Position numbers and translations under genes: made by a program. DNA of 64,000 nt, taken from positions 592,071 through 656,070 of the forward strand of contig NW_019776146.1 in the NCBI RefSeq assembly GCF_001039355.2, in the 5' to 3' direction. The DNA comes from Lingula anatina. Its lineage: Eukaryota > Brachiopoda > Lingulata > Lingulida > Lingulidae. Below, one piece after another: positions 48,755 through 59,342 of the stretch (the first letter of the stretch is position 1; the number at the start of each line of letters is the position of its first letter). The notes under the pieces are model-generated. The model was not told the origin of the DNA. It was given only the letters and a program-made list of their open reading frames with translations, and did no database searches.

Positions 48755-49063
48755 GGGATAACTTATGCTGTCTTAGACTTCACGTGAAGGCCATTACCAT
48801 GTTTGTACAAAACAATACTATTATATTTTTCTCATAGCTGATAAAAATTGCACGATTTCCAAATTTCCAAATAGTTTCAATAAAAAAATGCTCTTAATTA
48901 TTTTCCACAGAGTACAGTAGCTTGATTACGTTTTGTACGTTTTATCATAAGTGAAAACGTAAAAACCTTTTTTAATTGTTTAAATGTGTTAAATTTAAAA
49001 AGCCTACAAGGAATCATTTAACATTTTCTGGTTTTAATTACGTTAATTTTTTTATTCCATTTA

Positions 49064-49233
49064 CAGGCCCGTAGCCAGGAAATTCGGGGCCGTAGCGATA
49101 GTCCGAAGGTTCAATAGTCCGAAGGTTCATTGGTCCGAATGTTCACTATANACCCAAAATGGACCTTTTCCTGACAAAAGGGGCGGTTCTTTCGAACCCC
49201 CCTCCCCCCCCCCTCCCCCCGGCTACGGGCCTG
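49064..49233. mobile_element. CAGGCCCG-family MITE with 5-bp TSD (ATTTA), broken by an N and nested insertion
   Basis: The left end is CAGGCCCGTAGCCAGG and the right end is GGCTACGGGCCTG, flanked by ATTTA at 49059-49063 and 49234-49238. The second copy lacks it. Inside, from 49086 to 49150, is the end of a Mutator-type element of the kind at 48581 (GGGGCCGTAGCGATAGTCCG...), which stops abruptly at the N at 49151. The CAGGCCCG element then resumes. The nested element is therefore incomplete in the assembly. Confidence 0.82.
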
Positions 49234-50324
49234 ATTTATTTTTACATGTTGAATGTGTCAAGTTATGAAAAATTGCCATTAGCTGCACTAGTTTTAAGTA
49301 ATGACGCTAGATGGCACTAAAATTTATCTACTTCTTATCTACTTATCCTCTATCAATTTGATCATATTTTCACTGCATTTATCTCTTCAGAAAATAAGTG
49401 CTGTATATAATTTAAAATATTTGATAACGATAAATTGCATTTGAAAGTAGTAATATAAAATGATTATTAAGGATTTGTTTTTCTAAGCCGTGTTTTTAAA
49501 ATGATATAAGCGCCAAATTCCTGACTCGGCTAACTTCCTGTGATACGAATGGCAGCATTGTAAACAACTAAGCGGTGCTCGCTGTGGTATGTAAATTGAA
49601 CTCGTAGCGTTATGTTTGTTTCATAGAAGAAGATAAAGATATATCATTAGATTTTATTTTGTGGGCAAAATCCATTTAAATGAAAAAAATTATATGGTTT
49701 GGAGGCGTTAAGCTTTAGAAAAATATAAATACCTTCTTTCGCTACCCCTTACACATTCTAGTTTTTTAAAATTAAAATTAGCACAATTTAAATAATTTAT
49801 TATTTTTATATGAGTTTGTGCTAGAAACTATTGTATGTGGTAAATGTAAAAGTGGGAATAATGAATATAAAATTAATAAGTATAAAATAGTGATACAGCC
49901 CATGCACGACTTACAGTACATCGCAAATCTCTCATAGTAATTAATACAGATTTAACCATTCATTGGGCTAGCTAAGTAGTATGGAAATGTTAACAGCATC
50001 GATTATAAAAGTTACAAAACGATCTCTATTTATATATTATATTTAATTTAAACAACCAGTTGTCCACTTTATACGCCAGGCACAGCCCAAAAAGTGTCAA
50101 GAAAAAAAAGAGCCACAACCCAAACTTACATGGTAGCATATATTAATTGGATCAGTTTGCCATTGGCTTTTATTAGACTAAATTTTTTCCTGCAATCGTT
50201 TTATATACCGGTCATGTAAATTGTCCAAGTATTTAATTACCAGTAGGTTGAGTATTATTAGACTCTCCAACTTCAATGAATGTTTTTAGTGTTTTTACTA
50301 TTCTCGTGCAATATATATTGTAGG

Positions 50325-50857
50325 TGTAAGCGGGATAAAACAGATTTAAGATGAATTTATTCTTGGAAATAAAAGTAAGATTATTAAGAATAAAAATAAG
50401 GCTTCCAGAGAACCCTGTGGATGTGCTGTGCTCTAATGAAAAGAAGAACAGTTACTGTTAGTTCCCTGTACTCAGACTCTGACTAGCCTTTTATAATGCA
50501 CTTACATAAAGAAGATGAGTTAAATAGAGTTCTATTTATAGGGTTATTGAATGAAGAGAAGTAATAACATAAATAAGTAATCACATAGTAGTAGAGAATT
50601 AAGAAGCTACAAGAACGTCTAATATTGCGAATTACACTTACTTCATAACAGAATAAACCCGCTCACAGAACATCAAACAAAAACAAAAAAACAAAACTAC
50701 AACATCAAAAGACGCTGAGAGCGTCACGGCTTCCACGCTTGAGCCACATCATCGGCCGCACACGACGCAGTATGTCGTCTGTGGCGACGACGTGTAACAC
50801 ATTGCATTAAAATGTACAAGACAAACAATTTATTTCTTTGTTGCAAAACAGGGTATA
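50325..50857. mobile_element. 533-bp copy-specific insertion flanked by TAGG
   Basis: Copy 1 has about 533 bases here (start TGTAAGCGGGATAAAACAG, end AAAACAGGGTATA) that copy 2 lacks at 60383-60386. TAGG is found at both edges (50321-50324 and 50858-50861), consistent with a 4-bp target duplication. It contains AATAAA near 50652 and a GC-richer patch (GACGCTGAGAGCGTCACGGC) near 50711. The TG start hints at a solo LTR but the end is not CA, so the class is unresolved. Confidence 0.5.
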
Positions 50858-51925
50858 TAGGCACATTACTCAGCAAGTGACAGTTGTCGATTTAACTTTC
50901 ATGATGTTATCAACAATTAATGCATATTATCCCATGTGCAAAGGAATATGTAAATAAATGTTTAAATTAATTGTAACTGGGACTTACCAAATTAAGTAGC
51001 TTTGATGATTATAGTGTGAATTGATAAGATACCATATGCCATCATTAGTAACAGGTTTTATGAAATTTATTTATATAGTAGAAAACAATGAACTGTACTT
51101 AAATATCATACTGATATTGTCAGTGATAAGGAATATACCCACGTGACATTTATCATATTGATATTGATTGTGCTATGCAGCATAGTTGAACCTACATGTA
51201 CTAACAGAAATGTAATGAGATGCATTGTGAATGTCATACACAGCAGCTGAAGAGACAAGTTAATCAATCAGTGAGTAGCTACATGTAGCAGTTAATATTA
51301 TGAACCAAGCTCACAGGGTATACAACCATTTTTTTTCAATTTTATAACAAATTTGTAACATTTTGGTGAAAAAAAATTGACTTTAAAATTTATTTAAAAT
51401 TTAAAATTTATATAAAATTTCAGCTTTTTAAAAAATTATAAACCAGAGTTTTTAATATTTATTTACATAGTGATTAAGAGATATTGCAGGTAATGCCACT
51501 GTCCAATAATTTGAAAATTATTTGTCAAAGTCTAACTAACCATATTAATAGCTATATGGATGCTGCTTATTTACAGGACTGTACTAGTATCACAGTCTTC
51601 ATTAGTTTTTCTGTTCATTAGTGATATCAGGATAAGTGGGCAGGCTTATAGTTATACTGAACAGAAAGATGCGCATTTCTGACACTTATTAAGGAGATTT
51701 TTTAAAGAAAGAGAGCTAGCAATTTTCCTATTTTCCTATATTAGTTTATAAGTGTAGATATGTTTTATGAAAGCAAAATAACACATCATCAAGGTAAACA
51801 GTCATCCTTAAAATTTAATCTATTCATTGCTTTGTACTCAGTTAATTAGCTAAAAAAAACTGAATATTTGATCAAAATGATACCGAAATGTCACCTTATA
51901 TTTTAAATTAGAGCTCCATACCAAG

Positions 51926-54900
51926 ATGTCTTCTGATGAGGAATATTTCACTCCCAAAGCCACACCAGGGGGCACTTCATTCACCATACCTATCAATGCT
52001 GATCCACCTCACAGACAAATTGGAAACAGTCGAAGACTTCCTTCACTTGAACCTAGACCTCGATCAAAATCTCCCAGCAAAATACCAAAACCAGTGCCAA
52101 ATGAAGGTAACTATGAAATCAGTCTGCTTAGTAAAGAGTTAATTTTTAGTTTTTCTGTTATGATAAATAATATTTTTATTATCTTTTTACATTTTTGTAC
52201 CATAAATCAAAGCAATCAGATTATAAATCACATTTGATAACCAAGAACAACACTTAATGATTAAATATCTCTGTATTGCTGTATTGTTACTGTATGTCTG
52301 TTTTACTGTCTGTCCATTTTGCTGTCTGCCCATCTAAATTTCTAATAGTTGGTTACCTAGCTCTCTGATTGTCTGTTTTGTGAGCGAAAAAGTTGTTGAG
52401 CCATTGGTTTACAGCTATTATTGTTGACAGTCGCCGAATAGGAAAATCTTCAACAAATCATTTTTTGTGATCCTGATATTGTTTGCATGTTTTGTTATCA
52501 TAAAGAATCTAGTTTGAAGTTTTTGAAGTTTAGTAAGCTTTAAATAATGATAATTTAGCTTATGTTTAGTTTTTCTGTTGTGATTATATATTTTAGGTGC
52601 CACTTTCACTGGTGGGGTCAGTGCTGGTCAAGACATTCCACTAAACAGTACATTCCGTATATCTAAAGGCACTGAACCTCTGTTGGGTAAAACACCTCTG
52701 TCCTCTAGTACAAAACATGTGAAGCACAAGCATCCACATGGCAAGAGTCATGCACAGAGAGGTGAGGCACAAAACCTGCAATCTGTAGATGAAGGGAAGG
52801 AAAAACACAAGAAAAGAAAAACCAAAAGAAAGCATGCAAGACATGGTACAGGTGAAAGCACTGGGACTTTTACCATAGAAAGTAAGCAAAATAGCAATGG
52901 CAGCACTGGAACTTTTACTGTGGATAATCCTGCCTTTGAAGGGGAAAATGTAAAAAATGCCAGTGTGGCATCCATGCAGAGTAGATCTACCTACATCATG
53001 TCAACAGAAGACAAGGTGGAAGATGAGGAGGCCCCAGTGGGCTTTGGATTAGGAAGACAGTTGACAAAATCTCATCGAAAAGATGCTAGAGAATCAGATA
53101 TGAAGATCAAGCATAGGTTTACACTTAACAAGGTGAAGATTGAATATTAATTAAGTATTGATTAAGCAGTTGAGTCGTACTGTTAAAGCTAAGATCATCG
53201 TAATCTCCAACCAGCCTTTTTATTGGCTTTTCATTAGATCATTAGTTTGTTTCTTTTCCTAGGATAGACATAACTGAAATCTTTTTTTATTAGGGTTCTT
53301 CATCATATATTTTTTAATATGATTTATCTTTGTTTTTTTTAGGCAAAAATTAGGTCTTATGTCTCAAATCAGATTTTCCACCGAGAATGCTCAGCCTATA
53401 TACCAGATCCCAAAAAGTTAGTATTTTAAATGTCAGTCAAAAAAAAAAAAAAGAAGGTATTTTCATGATATTATGGAGGCAAATTAAATGGATTCGATTT
53501 TGGTTTCTTTATTCTTTTCAAACATGAGCTTTTTCAGCGGAAAAGCCAAATTCCGCATTTTTAAATTTAATTCTGATGGTTCCTGAGATTCTTCAAGGTT
53601 TGGTGTAAATGTTCAGAGTTTATTTTTTAACCAAGGCTCATGTCTGCTACTGTAAAAGTAACTATAAGTTTTCTGGACACTGTTAAAATTTCAGACATGC
53701 TTGTTCATTTATAGAATTAGTCAATCCCAGCCCTGAGCTTGATGTTTTCAAAGACAGAAATCCTGCATGTAGTAAAGTCATTTGCAAAAAAAAAGTAAAT
53801 ACATAGGTTTTTTTCTAATAATAGACAGATTAAATATTAATGTCAATCAAAAATTTTTGTATTCAGATTATCAGAGGGAATGTGTCAGTGTGGTCGCAGT
53901 AAAACTTGGCATGTAGATGAAGAAATTGACATTTCTAAGCACACAAAGGATGAGAAATGGAATGGAGAGAACCATTCTGAACAAGTCCCTCCAGACTGCT
54001 TTGGAGAGATTTTATTCTCTGGGTTTGGCTATGACAATAAAGTCCCTGCACCTGTAAGTTTTTCATTCTTGGTGAAAAAAAGTAGGAAAATGAAAGTAGT
54101 GCATTATTTAGAATTAAGTTTTGAAGTACTAAAGAGTCTTTATGAGGTACAACTATGTAAGTTACTTGTTATAATGACTTTATCATTCTAGTTTACATGT
54201 AAGTTTTTAACCAATAATACTTGTAACATGTTGACATCTTTTCCAGTACATCAGAGTAGACCATACCACTGAACTGAGTACTCTGTGGCATTTGCTCGAT
54301 GATTACTGGAAGTTGCCAGCTCCAAGATTGATCATCACTGTCACAGGCGGTGCACAAAAGTTCTTTCTCAGACCTCGTTTACTGCATGCATTTAAGACTG
54401 GTTTGATAAATGCTGCAACAGGAACAGGTGAATTTTGACTGACCTATATGAACTTAATTTTGAAGACTATAACTTGTTCTTTTCATGTTTAGGAAATTTT
54501 TATGTAATGTGACACTTACAAGTGACTGACTTTTACCAGATAATCACTAATAACCTATGTCAGTTTTTCTTCTCTTTGTTTCACCTGCTGTAATTGGCCT
54601 GTATTTGTAGCTATTAGGACAATGACATTAGATATGATTGAAAGACCCTTCTTCCCTATATAGAAAACTTTCTAAATGATAAATACAAAAAAGCAGTGCA
54701 ATATTCATAAAATGTTTGTATGTTTTTTAAGTTTATCCTAATCTTTCATGAGCTGACAGTGTATCATATTCTCTGTCTTCAGGTGCGTGGGTTGTATCTG
54801 GTGGCACTAACACTGGTGTGATGAAGCTTGTGGGTGAAGCGGTCAGGGACCATTCATTTGCCTCAGATGTGGAGAGTAGCAAGATTATTGCCCTGGGAGT

Positions 54901-55915
54901 GGCTACATGGGGTATCATCAGCAACAAGGAAAGTTTGGTTGGAGAGGAGGTGAGGAACTGCAACAGAAGAACTTCAGGAAAGGCTTATTTTAGTGAAGAG
55001 ATTTTCTGGAGATTTATACAATTTTTCTGGACTTAATAACATAGTGCAAATATTTTGATCAAACATAAAAGGTAGCAGTTATTTGGAGGTGTTTGGAAGT
55101 GTTGAAAAAGTTTCTTTTCATTGCTTAAGTAAGACTTATGGTACATGCATTAATTGGATTTACATTTTTAATAGGAAATTTGCAATATTTTGAAACGGTT
55201 TTGGAATAACAAAATTAAAACAGATCTCAAGTCATATGTATAGAAGAAATGCCATTTACATGGCTAATATTGTTAAACTTTAAAGGTCTGAGGTAACTCT
55301 GAGTTAAAGCTCATTTTCTGTTATTTACTGTCTCATGCACCTTTTAATTGCTAGAATATGGGATGTTTCCCAGCACTGTACAGAAGTGAAGACCTACGAA
55401 ATGGTGGGGCTGGGACAGCTGCCCTAGATCCAAACCATACACATTACATCTTTGTGGATAATGGCACAGAAAACAAGTATGGAGCAGAAATCAAATTGCG
55501 AGCAAAGTTGGAGCAGTACATCTCTGAACAGGTGGAGACTGGCATTTCAATAACAGAGAGTAAGTGATTGCCTTTTAGTTTGTTTCATTTTACTAGTAAT
55601 TATGCATTGGATTTCAGCAATGTTTATGCAGCAGTTATTAAACATGTCTCCTTTGTATATGTGATTTTTTTCATTTGCATGAGTAGTGAATACAGTAATG
55701 CTGTTACTTTTGGTATACAGCCTATAAAACAGATGGCAATACCGATGTTTCAAGTTGTTTTACTGAAACTAAGGTATAGACTAGTGTCATAGTTTGACAG
55801 TATTTTCTGTCTGAATTTGTCCTTCATGCTGGGCAACCAAGTGTTGTAGATATGTGGTTTTGATTGTAAATGATTACAGATCAAAGTTACCATAATTAGA
55901 GACACAAGTAAAGAT

Positions 55916-55979
<64 letters not shown>

Positions 55980-57336
55980 ACATGTGTATTAGAACAGACA
56001 TTTACTTTTATTATAACAATGGCAATCTACCAGTAGTACTAGAGGTAATATCAATGATAGGTATCTACATTACTCTGTCATTCTGTTCAGGTGTCCCTGT
56101 CCCAATCATCTTACTGGTGCTGGAGGGTGGGATCAACACACTTCAGACTGTAGCAGAGGCGGTCAAGCAGGACACCCCTGTGGTCATCATTGGGGGTTCT
56201 GGAAGGGCAGCAGATTACTTAATTTGTGGCTACAAGATGACCAGAAGCAAGGAAAAGGGAAAGTAAGCACATTTTTATGATATAGCGCTACTAGAAAAAA
56301 ATTGGTACATCTGTAAAATATTTATTTTATTTTATTTATTGTTTACTTATTGTTTTTTATTTAAGCTTGGAGTATTGAATTTTTTATAATTTTTTTTTTG
56401 GCTTTTTTTATCAAAAAGAACTTAGTTTTCAATAAAGGCAAATATTTAGGAACACATTGAGTGTTATGTACACAGCTAGGGACTTCTTATTGCAGAGAAG
56501 AAGAATCACAGTACCCAAGCAATTTTGAGGATGAAATGGCAGAAGAAGCAAAATCCCTGTTTGATTTACATGGCTTGGACCAAGAAGAAGTGGAAAAAAT
56601 TATCAAGAAATGTTTAAAAAATTTGAAGATTTGCTTGGATCACAGAAAACTGGTATGTTTGTAATTAATACTCACCAGGCCAGCATTTATATTAGATAAT
56701 TCTGTGTACAATAGTGGAAATTCTGAATTGAAGAAATGTTTTAAACAACATCATTTTTGAAAAATATAATGCAAAAATTAATATTGTTTTAATTATTTTT
56801 TTTAATAACACAATTTAAAACAGTTAATATCGAACCTTTCTGTGTGTGATGATAAATAAGTTATATTAAAGATTTGTACTTTTGTTGACAGTTAACAGTA
56901 TTCCGTCTGAATGACTCCACTTCAGCCCGTGATATGGACAAAGCCATTCTGTATGCTCTTTTGAAGGGTAAGTGGAGAAAAAAATGTAACTGAAGACGCA
57001 ATGAGAAAAATCTTTTTTAACTATTTAAACTATGTAAAAAGAATACTGCAAACAAAGCAGATGGTTTATTAAACTCACCGTTTAGGCACAAATGATGGCC
57101 ATACCATCCATATTTTAATGTTATTTCTCAATACCTTGTGGTGTTCATATCTATAAGAAATATAGATTGTAGATTTGAAAAGAAGCTGCCATTGAAATGT
57201 AAGATAGTTATTTTGCTGTTTATAATAAGCCAACAAATCGGATGCAAGAACCCAGCTTAACTTGGCACTGGCTTGGAACAGGCCAGATGTTGCAAGACAG
57301 CAAATCTTCACACAGGACAACAGAGAGAATTGGCAG
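51926..57336 (+). CDS. TRPM: TRPM2-like cation channel, N-terminal part (first copy, truncated by gap)
   Basis: Eleven coding exons: 51926-52106, 52597-53132, 53343-53416, 53867-54053, 54247-54427, 54783-54949, 55355-55559, 56091-56262, 56496-56652, 56892-56967, 57230-57336. They total 2043 nt in phase, 681 aa. Residues 1-239 are a low-complexity extension, His/Lys/Arg-rich in the middle (KHVKHKHPHGKSH, KKRKTKRKHARHG). From about 240 comes the melastatin homology region: CQCGRSKTWH, LIITVTGGAQKF, GAWVVSGGTNTGVMK, VATWGI, HYIFVDNGT, ISEQ, LVLEGG, VIIGGSGRAAD, LTVFRLND, LALAWNRPDVARQQIF. The mix fits TRPM2 better than TRPM1/3/6/7. The pore and any C-terminal NUDT9-like domain are missing: the model stops at the break near 57440. 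Family known role: Ca2+-permeable channel, with the N-terminal domain binding ADP-ribose in TRPM2. Confidence 0.9.
55919..55976. repeat. (GA)n microsatellite in TRPM intron
   Basis: A pure GA tract of about 57 bases lies in the intron between coding exons 55355-55559 and 56091-56262. Confidence 0.95.
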
Positions 57337-57440
57337 GTAAATATCTTCTTGCCACTATTGTTTGATATCATTAGTACCACCAGCGTATACGCTGGCGGTA
57401 CTCGTGGTTTTAGTCCCGACCCGTCTCGTACAGCTCCGCN
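57337..57440. other. Contig end: palindrome then N
   Basis: After the donor at 57337, about 35 bases of intron are followed by a near-perfect palindrome at 57374-57401 (GTACCACCAGCG... / ...CGCTGGCGGTAC), GC-rich DNA and a single N at 57440. This looks like the start of a repeat at which assembly stopped. Confidence 0.6.
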
Positions 57441-58954
57441 GTTGTTTTATTGATGGCGTTTTGAAAATTTACAAGAATCATATGAGATGTCATCTGAAAG
57501 AGTGAAAACAAACTCCATGGAATGAAGGAAAAAAGATAATGGTGCTCTATGCTCAGTTGTATATATTTTGTATGCTATTCAGATGTGATAAATGATTCAA
57601 AATATTCTTTGCTAAAAAGTTGGACTATATTTTTTGCACAAACAAGTGCTTAAATTAATTCAGTTGTATTTCTTTATGTTGCAAATAGCCTTAATTAAAG
57701 AAGGGTAGACCTGTTGTAATTGGCTGTTTGATTTATAAATTATTGTTTGATTAGAAAAGAGATTGCCTAATTTGTCATAAGTGAAATTTGCATCATTGAT
57801 AGCCACAGTGATTGGCTGTTAACAAAAATACAGAATAAGGTGGTGTTTATGTATTTGCAATGGTCTAATGCTTTAGTGGTTGCATATGGTCTTCCATCTA
57901 GTTTTTCTTATGTTTTTAAACACATCAGAAATTGAAAAAGAAAACATAAATTATTAGTGCTTTTAGATGAAAAAAATCCAAAGAGGGTGTAAAAATATTC
58001 ACCTTGATATATTAAGCGTAAAGGGGTCTACAATTAGGGAAGCGTAATATTCAAGAGACTGGTATATTTATCATAATATATACACTCAGTCTATATAAGG
58101 ACAATTGAAGCATTGGGACAAATGGTTATTATGTTACAGTAAATGTTAGCAATGGCACATTATAGTAGTTGCTTTTTGAGACAAATTTAAAATGCTCTTT
58201 TAAGTGGGAAAAGCCTTTGGAATTCTTACCTATTTTTTTTATATAGTTTCAGTTATGATTATTTTGCTTGATGGGAGAAAACTGTAGTGTTATAGTCAAA
58301 GTTTGGAAAATGATGTGACATTCCATTCCTTGCTAGGGCAGTCAAAACTTTGACCTGGTGCCAGCCTTGTCAGTAAAATAAATTCTAGGGAAGTGCCTCC
58401 GTGGCCTCTGGCTTTGTCATATATTTTCATTTTTATTTTCTTGTAAGCTTTTTGTTAACAAAGTAAATTTCAGATTTTTAGAAGGTCAATATTATGCTTT
58501 TCAAGTTGATATATTATGGTTATTAATTGGTGGAAAAGCTCAGTTTAGTATAAACTGTTCGTGCTCTCTTTATTGTGGTAACTATATATCAGTGTTTTCC
58601 TCAGCAATTTTATTTCCATTGTTGTTATTGTTCATGTTTTGTAAGATTATTGCAGTTTATCAATAAACTGTTTGATTGAAATCAAATGAATGTCATAATA
58701 TGAAAAAAAAAGTTAATTGCAGGAAAAGAAAAACCTAGTAGGCCTGCTTTTGTCAGAAAAAAAAATGACATCTTCAGGAAATGTAATGCAGTACAAAACA
58801 ATACGTACATAAGTAAAATGAAAACCAATTTTATTAAAGTTTTTGCCACTGTAAAACTTGAAGTGTCTTCACATTTTTAAAAAAGAGTGTATACTTCCAA
58901 GAGATTTTGTCTGCATGTGGAGAAAGGAGCTGGGATAACTTATGCTGTCTTAGA

Positions 58955-59146
58955 CCCCATTCCCACAGATTTTAGATTGATCTATCCCTGTGGGGAGTCT
59001 CACTAGATTACTGTCAGCTATGCCGCTTAAGCGTCTGTCCCGCCTACTAAAAGGGGGTGATTAACTACAGTGCCCGCTCGGCTGACATCAATTTAGTGTG
59101 AACCCCCAGGGAGTTAGGTCGATCTAGATGGATCTATGGGAGTGCA
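58955..59146. mobile_element. hAT-like MITE with 8-bp TSD (GTCTTAGA)
   Basis: The 192-bp element is flanked by GTCTTAGA at 58947-58954 and 59147-59154. The first copy of the locus has a single GTCTTAGA at 48770-48777 with no insertion. Ends are imperfectly inverted (CCCCATTCCCACAGAT versus TGCACTCCCATAGATC). An 8-bp duplication is typical of hAT elements, but the terminal bases are not diagnostic, so the superfamily is inferred. Confidence 0.75.
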
Positions 59147-59177
59147 GTCTTAGACTCCACCTGAAGGCCATTACCAT

Positions 59178-59342
59178 CAAGCCCGTAGCCAGGGTTTTGA
59201 AAAGGGGGTTCTTTTTCTGAAAAAGTTGACCTTTTTCCAGCAAAACTTCATATACCTAGATCAAATTTTACCCAAAGTGGACCTTTTCTCAGCAAAAGGG
59301 GTGGTTCTTTCGAACCCCAGAACCCCCCTGGCTACGGGCCTG
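59178..59342. mobile_element. CAGGCCCG-family MITE with 5-bp TSD (ACCAT), intact
   Basis: The 165-bp element starts CAAGCCCGTAGCCAGG and ends CCTGGCTACGGGCCTG (16-bp inverted repeat, one mismatch), flanked by ACCAT at 59173-59177 and 59343-59347. The first copy has one ACCAT and no insertion (CCATTACCATGTTTGTAC near 48790). Its right half is alike in sequence to the element at 49064-49233 (GGACCTTTTC...AAAGGGG.GGTTCTTTCGAAC). Confidence 0.88.

Larger units (their letters stand above)
48335..51911. other. TEX2-TRPM intergenic region, copy 1
   Basis: No coding exon is seen between the TEX2 poly(A) signals and the acceptor (AAATTAG, ending 51911) preceding the TRPM start exon. It contains two recent MITE insertions (48581-48754 and 49064-49233, with an assembly N) and an insertion of about 530 bases at 50325-50857, all absent from the second copy. 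The TRPM promoter and any noncoding first exon must lie here but cannot be pinpointed. Confidence 0.5.
47104..54072. repeat. Duplicated block, copy 1 (TEX2 3'UTR to TRPM exon 4)
   Basis: This sequence is matched by 57442-64000 in the same orientation, beginning at TTGTTTTATTGATGGCG in both. The match runs through the intergenic region and the first four TRPM coding exons to the window edge, interrupted by copy-specific insertions described separately. In the exons compared (978 coding bases) I count six substitutions. Confidence 0.92.

Noticed and set aside
53432-53454. CRISPR-like or other repeat arrays
   Set aside because: Only simple A/T runs and microsatellites were seen; this is animal nuclear DNA and no spaced direct-repeat array exists.
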